From Progne subis subis (Eukaryota; Chordata; Aves; Passeriformes; Hirundinidae): a DNA stretch of 64,000 nucleotides. The number at the start of each line of letters is the position of its first letter. Position 1 is the first letter of the stretch. Both the position numbers and the translations under genes were made by a program. Below the pieces are notes generated by a model. The model ran no database searches and had not been told where the DNA came from. It saw only the letters and a list, made by a program, of their open reading frames with translations. Below are positions 25,571 through 37,500 of the stretch, one piece after another. The stretch spans positions 7,063,808 to 7,127,807 of the forward strand of contig JAKJHU010000039.1 in assembly GCA_022316685.1 (NCBI GenBank). Reading direction: 5' to 3'.

Positions 25571-27504
25571 CATATAAAAAATTCTTGATTTACAATAGCT
25601 CTTGTTCTCCCTGTGGACATTCTTCTTTTTCCTAGGTCAAACTTCCACAACAGCTAAAGGATAGATGTCCTAATGGCCCCTTCACTGTAGAGATCTTGGT
25701 CTCTAACTAGGCCATGTTACTGTGGAATTTCTGTCAACAGCTCTTATGCAGTAAGGAAAGGTTACATCAACTATATTTTTAAATAGCTGAAAGGAATTTC
25801 CATTTTTTTCAATGCAGCACCTCAGATAGGCTCAATTGAAAGTTTTCCAGCTGAATTTAGTCCCTGCTATCTTTTACATTGGCTGAATAAGTGGTATTGT
25901 TCTGGCCTGATTCCAGCCCTTTGATCCCTGAAGTCACTGTTGAGCCTCTAAGGCCTGAGATGGTCTTAAGGGCCCAGAAGGGTGGCCATGTCACTAAAAA
26001 GGTTTGAAATACTAGCAGATGACCATTTCCAGTTCAAAGCATATAATTACAAGTGAAAACAAATGCATTTAAGAAACTATTTGCTTATAACATATGGTAG
26101 GTAGTAGTTACAAACTGGATTCCTCTGTGAAGCACAAAGATTTACATCATCCTCCCCTCAGGAAAATCAAATGTCTGTTGATATGTCTTACATCCTCCTC
26201 AATATTCCAATCTTAAACCTTGCTCACATTCAGTGATGGCTGCTAAATTAGAAGCTGGTTTTGAACATGTAGCCCTCAGTGCACATTTCTATACACATAC
26301 ACACCAATTCGGAACAAATTATTTTTATGGTTGGCACTAGCTGCACTGACATGTTTGAGAATCTGACAGATTTCTGCATATTTAATCAAGATCTCAGTAA
26401 TCCTACATAATTAGCCCACATCAACTTTTCTAAAACAGTCATCTTTCTGTATAATAAGAGGGGATGTTTACAAGGCTCATTTATCTTTACAGTTGGTAAT
26501 TTAATAAAACTGTGTTTCCAAGACCTGAACATTGAGTTAACAACTGGAAAGGGGAGTTCTGGAGATAAAGAACTCATGAACACCTTTGTCAATGACTTTT
26601 CTTGCATAGGAAACTGCAGGCAAAAATTCTACTCTATTTGCCAGTTACAAGGAATCTACTGTGAGGACATGGGTGTCCTCAAACAATGAGCACTAGTTGG
26701 GTCCTTTGACCTGCTTTTGCCCCACACTAGGATAATCCCAAAGGTAGATTTTTTTAATGTCCATTTTGAGGTGCTTGTAGTTGGAAGATATGGTTTTCAG
26801 AAGACCTTAAAGAAAAAGTCTTCTTCCAAAACTACAGGTTGATTGTGAAAAAGAGAGGGCAGCAAAAAATAATTTTAGCATATTACAGTGATTAATTTGT
26901 TCAAAATATTAAAAAAGAATGCTTTTGCATGCACACTTCCATATATGATATATACATGGATATGTGTCTTAACATTAATTTTTAAAAAAGCAAGGAAAAA
27001 CAGTCTAAAAAAAAGGAAAACAGTTAAAATCAATGCTTTCTTGAAGTCTAAAAAGCTGGATGTTTGAACTATAATTCAATGGCTTAATATTCATATTTCC
27101 TTGTCAGTAGGAGAACAATGATTATAGAGGTTTCACAAAGATAATATTACACTATCAAGATTTTTTTCCTTGGAAGATATTAAGAAATCAAACTATATGA
27201 AGCTGATGGAGGAGAAAAGCCTAAAGAAAAAGGACACATTACATTTTTTTAAATCCACATAACAGTTTACTATTAGATAATATTAGATGTTCCTAAGAAC
27301 AAGCCGTCATTTGGATAAATTATCCAGAACCCATTATCTTTCATCTATATATTAAAAAAAAAGAGAAAGAGAGATAAACAGTTTTGTTCTGCCTCTTGGC
27401 CTAGGAATAAAAATCTTGGTTAACTAGTAGTGAGAAAAACTGTATCATGCTAAAAGAAAAACAGATCAGTGAGAATAAAACAACAAAAAGAATAGTTCCC
27501 CTAC

Positions 27505-27653
27505 CCATTACTTCCCACTGTGTGAACTTTTGACATATCAGCAAACTCTTCCTTTCGCTTGCTACTACTGTTGTACTGCTCACTGTACAGTTTTAAGGAC
27601 ATCTGTTCAACAGCATCTCTTTGTGCTTCCAGATAGCATAGCTGAACCTCAGC
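27505..27653 (-). CDS. AKAP6: AKAP6 coding exon (149 nt), spectrin-repeat region
   Basis: This internal coding exon immediately precedes the 121-nt exon in AKAP6. Its acceptor has a long pyrimidine tract (TTCTCTTTTTCTAG) and its donor is AATGG|GTAGGG. It begins in phase 0 and reads 49 codons plus GG. The peptide starts AEVQLCYLEAQRDAVEQMSL, continues through a Ser/Lys-rich linker (SSSKRKEEFADMSK) and ends VHTVGSN. The split Gly codon (GG|C) is completed by the exon at 21580-21700. The amphipathic N-terminal helix and the linker fit the boundary between helices of a spectrin-like repeat. The exact joint and the recognised sequence make the assignment firm. Short chance frames on both strands overlap this exon and should be ignored. 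Confidence 0.93.
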
Positions 27654-30600
27654 CTAGAAAAAGAGAACAAAGTGGGAAAAAAACAAAACAGAACATTAAA
27701 AAAATAGTTCAGAAAGAATTCATTTAAAACAAATATTTTTGGACTGAAACGGTTTTAACCAAATTTTCTCCCTGTATGTGATAGTGAAAAAGGCTGAATT
27801 ATTAAGTCAGAGAAGAACTACAGCATAATCCCAAATTCTAGAAATGAACTATAGAGGTTTCTATCAGAGAATGAGTTATATATTCCGTGAAATGTATATC
27901 CAATCAAATGCTGCATAAAAATGTCTGGACATGAATAAAGTAGATATTAGAACCCAAACACTGTGATAGAATAGGTAGATATGTACAATTTTATTTCTTA
28001 CAGGCTTCAAGATTGATATTGTTACTACACTTCCTGCGCTTCATAATCAGTGAAAGCCATATTGCTGTAGGTATTTTTCCTCTAAATAGTAATTTTAAGC
28101 AAACCCAAGCAATCTGGCATTATTCACATTCTTCTTTCCTGTATCTGGCACAGACTGATTACTCAGCAACTTTAATTGCAAGGAAAAAGGAAATAAGTGA
28201 GATGTACTGTTTTCCATCAGACTGTGCCTGTCCAGAAGAATGTGGAATAATATTTTGCATTATAATTTATTGAATAGACACTTTATTTATTGCAGCTGTG
28301 GTGATCAGTATGCTTCTGAGGCTCAGAGAACCACATGACACAGGGATAAAATCTGCTGTTTGCCACACTTGCCCCTAGGAACAGTAGAAAGAACAGAGTG
28401 TAGAGTAAGTTCAAAAGCACTTTGGGACCAATATGCCATTGTTTTCTTTTAATATACTTCATTGAAATAAAAATGCATTGCAAATTCTGGTAATGCTTCA
28501 GAAATCACTACTTCTGTGTAACTACATACTTTTATTTCCATTAGGAGTGGAATGCCTTCTTAACTATTTGGTTCTATGGCAAGTAAATGCAAATGGCACA
28601 GAGGAAATGTTGTATAAGGATTCTCCTGTATTTTCTGCTGTGGGAGGCAGGGAAGTGAAGTGTTTATTTATTTGCTGACAGCACAGCAGAGTTACCTATC
28701 TGTGGAACAACAGAAGTCATAAAGAGAAAGTAGTGAAAGGGCTAGAGAGAAGGGTAGTCTAATATAAGAATGTAAAATGTAAGAAAAATGTAAGCAAGTA
28801 AAGGGAAATAGGTACCGAAGAATGTCAGTAGGGAAATTCTGAAAGAAGGCTGGAATGTCTTTATAAGCTAGTGGTAATAACAGTTTCTGTATTTTCTTAG
28901 GCCTTGCCTTGGTGCAATTTTTGCTGAAAAATAATGTAAGAGATTTGGAAATTCCATTTCCTTTTAAAATTTCTCTTTCAAACTTTTATAGCTTTCTCTC
29001 TCAGCTGATTCTTACAGTGAAGTTAGTTATGTTTTACAATAAATCCCAATGTTTTTGAGAAATTTAAAAACAAACCAACAAGCAAAACAAAAAACCCAGA
29101 AAATACAGTAAATGCTAGCAATTTTCCAAGGAGATAGAAGATAAAAATTATGACTAGTCCATGCAGGTCTTTCACTGTATATTTAAATATAATTCAAGGG
29201 TTTCATACCTATTTTAAAATAGTGGAAAATTAAATCACAAAAGTTACCAGTGAAGAAACATTATCTAAACTAGTTGGGACTGTCCAGGTAGAGTAAATTG
29301 TTAAGGTTTGAGAGAGCTATAAAGCTATTCTTCTTTCTCAGAAACTGTAATTAAAATTGCCATTTATATAAGTCAGAAACAACTGAGGCAACAAAGAAAC
29401 TGCATAACCTTCCTGTTCCCCTTCCACCCCCAAGTACATTTTCCTCTGAACTGACAAACAGTCCACTTCCACAGTATACAGAGGTTCCTGAACAAATTTC
29501 TTTTTTTGGAAGGATTCTTCTCCAGTAAGGATAGTCTTATGCAGTATTTTGTAGTGTTCACATAAGGCTATGAATATGTTCTTTTAATTTATTCTTACCA
29601 CAAAACAGTAATCCTTAGTATCATTTTAATTTCCGTTATAGTTGACATGACACATTCAGTCCAAAGCCCTGTTGTCAGCAACCAGTAAATTTCTAAAGCA
29701 ATTAGATCTATCAATTAAAATCTGTTTGTGTGTTTTAATCCTAGAGGGGCGATCTTGTGGAAAACTTGAAGCAAAAAATTCCTTTATTTTCAGGACAGGT
29801 TTGTAAATCAAGATAAGTTATTCCCACTTTTTTAGCTACGGGTTTTGTCTGGAGTTTAGTTAGCGGTTTTGGGGTCTTCTTGGCTGTTGTTGATATTTTG
29901 TATACAATCTTCCTTCTCTCCTCCCACCTCAAGACTCCAAAAAGAGGGAGTACACTTGAAGCCTAAGCTCTGGAACATCACACATCATAATTAAAACTGA
30001 GTCCTGAATTATATGAACACAGGCTATTTCTCAAATAGCACAACTATCGCAATAATTTAGATAGGTTTTTTTCCCCTTGATTTTCTAATTCCCCAACCAA
30101 AAAATTCCTCTATATTTTAAAACAAAAAATGTTAAAAATAAAAAGGCAGCAGTTTTTCATAGGTCAGTCATGCCCTGTTCACTTGCAAAACTACTTGTAG
30201 GCAAACCAGCAATGAATATGGAAAATGGGAGAAGAAAAAGAAGGATTAAATAGAATAGTGGGGTAAATGAAAAGCGGCATGTAAAGGGCAGGTAAATATA
30301 TGAAGAGGGATAAATAAGAATCCACAATTTCTTCCTTGCAGCTCTAAGGCCCTATTGTACTAGGGATTATGAACTCTATCAACATCATAATCTACGAAGC
30401 CTGAATACAACCTAGTTCTTTCACTTCAGAAATATGATCTCTCTATAAATCAACAATTTTTATTTTTAAACCAAATTTCTATCTTCGATGTTGGTGAACA
30501 ATTACAGCAACTGAAACTCAGACAGCGTAGAGTTTCAGATGGATCTCTCTGATTTTTTTCTCTATATATTCATCTATCTCACTGTTGTACTTTAGCTTTT

Positions 30601-31106
30601 TTTTTTTTTCTCTGTTATACTGATATCAACTGCAAATCCAAAGAGGCTTTGAAGACCTTGAGTAGGTATTGATCAGTTTAAGTCTCAAAAAACTACATTC
30701 TACAGAATCTGAGCTAACAGGTACAAGGTACAATATAGAAAAAAGTATGGAGCACAGATATGCGATAAACCTACTGCAGTTTTTTTTCAACCTAACACCT
30801 TTAGTGGTAATGAAGGACTAGTTTTCTAGTATTCTGGGAGAATAAAGTAACAACTTTATAAATTCCTCATCTAATATAGAAAACCTTCTTGATTTACATT
30901 TAAACCTACATTGTATGCATTTTCAGATTGCCTTAGATATAATTTTGACTACATAAAACAAACTTCAAGACCAATGTCCTTAACAAACACACCTGTATGG
31001 ACATAGATATCTAGTGAATCCTCAAAAAATCTACTGGGATATGCATAGATCCAAATATAGCTAATAGAAATTGGGTGGGAGGTAATCATACATTTACACC
31101 TTTGGG

Positions 31107-31170
31107 ATTTGTTTTTGGTTTTGTTTGTTTGTTTGGATTTTTTTGTTGTTGTTTTGGGTTGGGTTTTTTA
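31107..31170. repeat. T/G-rich low-complexity tract
   Basis: GTTTTTGGTTTTGTTTGTTT and TTGTTGTTGTTTTGGG words. The open frame that starts inside it at 31125 is low-complexity and not a gene. Confidence 0.8.
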
Positions 31171-31936
31171 GAGGATACAGTATATCAGAATACGTGAAAA
31201 AATTGAACATGGAGGAAAAATGCGAAGGAATTATACTCAGCAGTAGTTTTCTACTTCATGGTCCTCTTCTAAGTGATAATTTTTGCAATAAAAACACAAT
31301 GAAGATGATGATGATGGTCCTGTTACACACTTGTAGAGATTCTCTACCTGCTAGGATGGAATGAGTTTAAAATATTCTGTTGTAAATTAAATATTTCCAA
31401 TAATCAAATGACAAAATTCTCTAATTTTCCTGAGCCTGCAGGAACCAGTCTCTGAACAAGACTATGAAAAAACTGCAGTCTGGGGAAAAAAACAGAGAAA
31501 ACAAATCTAGATTAGAGCCAAATACTCAGTTCTAGTGGTTGATTAATAATGGTAAATAATTTCAAGGCTATTTTTAAAAGCTCATTTTCTAAAAACCAAG
31601 AACTTCTAAATAAATTGGAAGAGCCTGGGGTACAAATTTGTTCCTTAAGACTGGTTTTGCATGACAACTTAAAATGTCCTTTACTATACAGATCACTATA
31701 TAACATGAAGGAGTAATCAGTGACAATACAAATCAATGAAAATACATTGTATTTCTTGTTAGATCAACATGTTGGAATGACCTTATTCTGAAGGGGAGAA
31801 AGACAAGGGATAATGACTCTTACTGTGGGAGGAAGGAGATTGAAAGGTTACATTGTATACAGTGTCAAACAAGAGACTCAAAATTTACACTAATGTAAAT
31901 TGGAGATATGAACTCAGATCGAGTGTTTTTCTGCTG

Positions 31937-31940
<4 letters not shown>

Positions 31941-31977
<37 letters not shown>
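31941..31977. repeat. Poly(T) tract, 37 nt
   Basis: An uninterrupted run of T follows GCTGCAGA. On the AKAP6 strand it is poly(A). Confidence 0.95.
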
Positions 31978-31980
<3 letters not shown>

Positions 31981-32387
31981 GTACTAGAATAAATATCAAT
32001 GATTTGGTGTTGAAAGGAAAATATTTTATATTTTCTGGTAGTGTCTCCCAGGGAGCACAAGTAATTTGTTATGAACTATGTTACTGTAGGCAAACCATTC
32101 TGTTGTTTAGAAATACAAATTATATGTAATACATTCAGTTGAGCTTAAAGTATCCTATCTTGCGTCACTCTTTCTTTACAGCTCTGTAGAGAAACTATTT
32201 CTGCAACACTAGACTGTACTTAGAGAGCATTATATAAGAAGTACAGACACTTCCATTCCTCTGCCATTATTTGAACTTAAGCTAGATAAAATCAGCCTCT
32301 GAAATTAAAGCACAAAATCCAGTTTCTGCCAAGAAGGAGGTGGTCAGGCAGCCCCAGGAAGCACCTGGACGTAGAATACTCACCCAT

Positions 32388-32389
32388 AT

Positions 32390-32420
<31 letters not shown>

Positions 32421-32424
32421 TTTT
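32388..32424. repeat. (ATTT)n microsatellite
   Basis: About nine perfect ATTT units. Confidence 0.95.
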
Positions 32425-32879
32425 CTAAAGTGAAAAATAAGCTACCCTATTTAAAAGGATGTACATTCCAGCTTGGCACTCTATATATCTACAACTGGTG
32501 AAATGTCTTGAGATTTAAAATTGAGAATAGTTTCTTTCCAGAATTAAGTTGGTAAGAGTAGCATTTATGTGCTTAAATACTTAATAAACTTGTAAAGAAG
32601 GCTTTATTATAGAACACAAAAAAGACACTGGTTCTGCCGCAGTACCGCTACTGAATAAAATTATGTTGAGATGTATATGGCTCAAAATATCTTCCATGAA
32701 GATGTAGAAATCATTCTTTGGCAGGCAAGAGTTTGTCCAAAAACTCTATACAGACGGACTTGATCATCCATCATGCCATCTCTGCACTCAGCCAACAGAT
32801 AGATGAAAACACCGAAGGTACAAGGAATACTTTCAAGAAGTCTCACCAGCATTTTAAAAGGCATTTTATAACAGATTAA

Positions 32880-32925
32880 TAGCATCATTTAGGTTGGAGA
32901 TGCCTTTAAGATCACTGGGACATCA
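32880..32925 (-). mobile_element. CR1 LINE 3'-end remnant
   Basis: The plus strand reads ATCATTTAGGTTGGAG followed by CCTTTAAGATCA. This closely matches the reverse complement of the avian CR1 3' end, where TGATCTTnnAGGTCTTTTCCAACC precedes the terminal octamer repeats. The octamer array itself has decayed. The fragment is in the same orientation as AKAP6. It ends unclearly before the solo LTR, which begins about 110 bases further on. Confidence 0.6.
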
Positions 32926-33030
32926 TTTGGCAGCATTAGGCTTCTTGGACTTCAAGTGACTGTTTCTAACCTAAGTGTAGGCATTGTTTTTTTTTCCCCC
33001 TTACTCTGTATAATTAAAAGAGAGACCTCA

Positions 33031-33035
33031 CTGCT
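33031..33035. repeat. Target-site duplication, left copy (CTGCT)
   Basis: The 5-bp CTGCT directly abuts the TG end of the LTR and matches the copy after its CA end. Confidence 0.8.
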
Positions 33036-34551
33036 TGTTATGGGTTAGTACAGTTTGGTTTTTTAGTTATAGAAGAATGTAGACTAATTCTCCAGGTCAG
33101 GACCCTGGGAATTTCCTTGGAAGAGACAGCAACCTATCAGAGAGTTAGCTGGAATATTGGCATCTGTTCTAACCACTGAAATTGTTAGCTGCAACTTTGG
33201 GAAGTACCATGTAAAACCCCGTGAATTTCCTGTAGGTGGGTCCTTTTCCTTCTTTCCTTTGGCCAGAGAGAGACAGGTAACATCGAGCTGGGCCTGCTGC
33301 TCCCCCCTTTTGCAGGGGGGAGCTGGCCTGAAGCCTGGCCGGATTCCATTGGCTCCCAGGTGAAGGGGGGGAGGGAAGGAGAGGTTGCTGTTTTGCAACA
33401 ACTACTTTCTTCAGACTTCCCTGGAGCAAGGAGATATCTCTCCCAGGCCCCTGATGGGAGCTATGGGTACCATTTAGGCTGAAGCCGCCCCAATTTACAC
33501 CAAGGGGTGGGCTGAGAAGGCATTTATGATCCTGCCTGGTTTTTTGTGATTCTGGACTGCCCGAGTGCTCCGATCTCTAATGTTTCTGTAAGTTCTTCCT
33601 CCCTCACCAGCGCAGCCTTGAACATCTAACACCACGAGCTACAGAAAGAGAGACAAAGACTCTGAGAAGATTTAACTCTTTCCTAGCAACATGAAGCTTC
33701 CAGAGCTTGGCCCTTCTCTGAGAGAGTAAGAAAGGACAGAGGGAATATAAAGAACAACAGCATGAAGTCAATAGAGCAAGAGTGAAAAGACTATTGGGAC
33801 AGAGGGTTGAAGAGTTGGTTGTTCTATTCTTACTTGAGCCATGGAAATGAACTCTATATTTAGATCATTCCTTTAAATCATGGTAAAGATATGCATTTGG
33901 GGAGATGATTGTTTTAAATTGTGTGTGGATTTGAGCAAAGGTGTTTGTGATGGATTAAGTAACATTAATCCTATAAGATGTTTGAACAGAGATAAAGATG
34001 AGAAGCCTCCTGCGCCAGTGAAGAAGTGAGAAGATATCTCTGTGCCTTGAGGTGAAGATTCCTTTGCTTTAGAGTTATTCATCTTTAAAAGGTGACACCC
34101 CAGTATGCAAAAGTCTAAGACCCATGACCCATAAGCAGCTTGGGAAACTACTCCTGGGAGGATCACAAAGGCAAGTTTCTCCGGGCAGTTGTTTTTGTGA
34201 CAGTTTAAAACCCACAAGAGAACTGTTCTAAGTTGTCAGTGGGATCCATGACTCTAAGAGAGACTCTTCCCCGATGAATTGATGGAAGACTATTGTCAGA
34301 TAGTGAAACTGATTAAAAATTACATGTTTTGTCTGTTTATGTTGTTGGAAAGTGAACAGTTTGTAAGGGGAAGGAAGAGTGTTTTTGAAGTTTCATTCAG
34401 TCTTAAGTTTTTTTTTTTCCTATTCTTTTTGTATGTTAATAAAACTATTTGTTACTTTTAAAGTTAAGCCTGCTTTGTTTTTCTCCTTGTCTCTCTCCCA
34501 CAGAAAGAGTAAGTACCAAGACCAAAATTTAGTGAATGTGAAACCACTACA
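33036..34551 (+). mobile_element. Solo LTR of an endogenous retrovirus (about 1.5 kb)
   Basis: The element begins TGTTATGGGTTAG and ends GAAACCACTACA, giving the canonical TG...CA ends with an imperfect terminal inverted repeat. It is flanked by perfect 5-bp duplications CTGCT at 33031-33035 and 34552-34556. An AATAAA signal at 34438-34443 with a T-rich downstream stretch sets the orientation to plus, antisense to AKAP6. Inside is a C6/G6 hairpin (33302-33320) and a GC-rich block unlike the flanking intron. No gag, pol or env is present, so this is a recombined solo LTR. The 5-bp duplication would suit an ERVL or class I element, but I cannot name the family. Open frames at 33084-33429 and 33873-34217 fall within it and are not genes. 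Confidence 0.85.
34438..34443 (+). terminator. LTR polyadenylation signal AATAAA
   Basis: AATAAA is followed within 30-60 bases by T-rich sequence (TTTGTTTTTCTCC), as expected for the end of R in a retroviral LTR. It could truncate plus-strand transcripts only, not AKAP6. Confidence 0.55.
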
Positions 34552-34556
34552 CTGCT
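34552..34556. repeat. Target-site duplication, right copy (CTGCT)
   Basis: The 5-bp CTGCT follows the terminal CA of the LTR and is identical to the left copy. Confidence 0.8.
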
Positions 34557-37500
34557 ATTGAATACTTTTTTAGTCTGTTACCTTTCATGCTTCTGGCTTC
34601 CTTGACTCTTCATCTTGCACACTCTCTTCAGGACTGAATCAATTTTTTAAAACAATTCTATATCATGAAATATGTTTACTTCGAGTTGAATATTTGAGAG
34701 TCCTATTATAAAGGACACACTGTGTTTTGATCATTCCGGAAATTCTGTTAATCCGGGCATGCTTGTTACCGTTTAAAATCTTAGCTAAGTGTTTCTGTTG
34801 TCACTAATCTCAGAAATGTTTTTATATCAAGAATAATGTTATTGCTTTGTTTTTCAGTGTGCTAAAACCATCATGACAATGTGAAACCTCCACACAGAAT
34901 GAGCAAAATTACAAGACAACATTCATACATATCGAGGTACTTAATGTAGAGTTTAAGCAACAGCACAGTGAATTTTAGGTCCATCCACAGGAGCCATAAA
35001 TTGAAATTTTGGATAGGTAGGGCTGCAAGCAGAACTTCAGTTCCCAGAGCCATGAGGAACAGTGTAGGGAGGAGTCAGGGGGAAGCCTATAAAATAAGAG
35101 TAATATCTTTTTGCAGGGTTTCCTTGGCTTTCAGAAATCCATGACCTGTGACTTCAGGACTGGGGAGTGCAAATGCAATCAGTAGTGTGGCCTCAGCACC
35201 ATTGACTGACAAAATCCATGAAGAAGCCATGATCATGCTGCTAATTTAAAATCTGCACCTCTTGTGTCTTTATTCCTGTCTGTTCACCTGCCTTTCATTC
35301 TATTCACAGTGTAACATAAAACACAACACAGGAGCATGGCATGCCCTGTGCATTATACAGATCTCAGTTATAAACCCAGAGAAGTTCCCTGCATCATAAA
35401 TATCAAAAAAGCATTGAAGTATGAAAGAATTAACCTCTCCAGAGGTTAATTAAAACTGAATAGTTTCTGACCACGGCATCCCAAAATTTCCAGGTGAAAA
35501 AAGTTCTTGTAAGAATGGAAATTGAACAAAGGCTGGGATCCTTTTCTACTTTTCTTGTCATGCAGGTCTGCATCTCCAGCCTGCAGAAAGAGTGACAAAG
35601 AGTTGAATAACTGGAGGCCAGGTGGAGAACAGGCTTGCCATGACAGTGGAAGGGGCTGGGATGACAGAACAGTGTTTGCTAAAACCATGTGGAAGACACA
35701 AATCAACAAGGATGCAGATCCAGCCAAACCCATTAACATGAATGCTTTTCTTTGTAGCTGCCACATGCCTTCCATCTCCTTCAGTGACACCTCTTCATAT
35801 GACACAATAACTGTAAACCCAAACAGTCCAATTCTTGCAAACCCAGAATTTGTCCTATTAAATTAACAATTCATCAACACAACCTTGGTTTCTTCCCTGT
35901 CAGAAAGAGAAAAAAATTGTTTTAGGCAGCCTGAACACTAATATGTCATACATAAAGAAGATTGAAAACCTTTCTGGGTCAGGCTCAGGACCCTCAGTCA
36001 AGAAGGGAAAGACTAGTCATGTACAGAAAGTGCTAAAATTATAAACTTAATCTTATTTAATTAAAACCTCCATTATTTGCACTGTTCTTATTCTTTCTAC
36101 CATTTCCTGTGTTTGCATTTCTAGAGCAATGAAGTGCCCTAAAAAGAGATGGTTAAAGAGTCTGTCTATCACCCAATGCACAGATAGGTCTAAAAGTCAT
36201 GCTTCTGTACCAAATCACACAGACCAGCAATGCACCTATCTCAGCTCGTAGGGCTGGGCATGCAAAATTGCAATGCTCTTAAGGCTAAAGCTACACAGGT
36301 TCAGAATTTAGGACAGTGCACTTGTGCAAGAGAAATTCCAGAGTGTTGGTGCACATTCTGCCTCCCCCTCTTCCCACAGCAGACTGACATGTACGTGTCT
36401 ACTTAAAAATAGTGAGGAAAGGTAAATCTCTCAAAACCAATAATTCCTATGGAAAAGCTATGCAAAATATCCCAGGAAGGTGTGGCAGAGCTAACATAAA
36501 AATGTTACAGCCTTTTTCTTGCCAATTTTACCATACTGTAAGAGGAGTACATAAATAGCTTGGTTTTTTTCCCTAGTAGGTCCATTTTAAAATTCTATAT
36601 GCCTGACAAATGTTATATATTTATTAACCAAATCATCACAAATATGTGTGGGCTTAATAACTAGTTCCAAAGTTTCCTAGACATATCAACTCACAAAACT
36701 GCAGCAGTTTTGACCAAAAATCTTCTTTTGATTCAATGTTTTGAGTCAAATATTTTGAGAGGTTCAATAGCATCAATCATTTTGAAGTCAAAACTCCTAC
36801 ACTGTGTTCCTCAAAGACAGTCACTGAGTCCTTATTTAACTTGTTCTGAAATTGAAGGAGATTATTTCCATGCCTTGATAGTCTATTTGATGTTATGTTA
36901 CCCCTAGAGATACAAATGTTTTCTTACTACACACTTTTTTTCCTCCTACAGGGAGAAATTACTGGGTATTTTTACTAGCTTTTTAGTTATTGAACTATTA
37001 ATAAGATAAAATTGTGCAATATGAATACTACTCTGTCTCCACTGCACAATTAAGTAAGAATAATTAGATTCTGAAGGAGGATATGTCAATTAATGTCAAT
37101 TAATTTGTTTTAAAACAGAAGGGAAATGTGGGCTAGGTATTTGTCCTCTTTATATTACTTTCTCTATCCATATATATACATGGGCTTTAGCAAAAATATT
37201 AGTATTTTTTCTAGTGACAGTGAAACGTAGAGCTTAATATGTTGATTTGTATCGCTGCCTTACCATGTATAAAATGCAGACACAGGCTGCTGCTCCTTTG
37301 AGTTTATTTATGCTCCTCTGATGAGGAGCCTCTTGATGCACCTGACACTTAGTGAGGTAGAGGGAACTGTAAAAAGATAACTGTTTTAAACATAAAATAT
37401 TTGTATTGCTAAGAGGTCAGCTTTGCTGCTGCTGACTTCATTGCAATTTGCATACTATTAAAGCATTACCCATAATGTTTGTAAAATTTAATTTTAAAGC

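Larger units (their letters stand above)
21701..27504 (-). other. AKAP6: AKAP6 intron between the two firm exons (5.8 kb)
   Basis: The intron runs on the minus strand from the donor AATGG|GTAGGG at its high end to the acceptor TTATCTACAG at its low end. It is AT-rich and has no repeat element I can name, apart from a CA/GCGC microsatellite at 25534-25570 and T/G-rich tracts near 23.86 kb. A candidate 18-nt microexon lies at 23007-23024 and is described separately. No other gene is visible. Confidence 0.88.

Noticed and set aside
32682..32888. 68-codon minus frame that looks somewhat protein-like
   Set aside because: It reaches into the CR1 remnant, has no flanking splice sites, and I recognise no family.
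33084..33429. Open frames of 68-105 codons on both strands
   Set aside because: They lie in the GC-rich part of the solo LTR, and no retroviral protein feature is visible.
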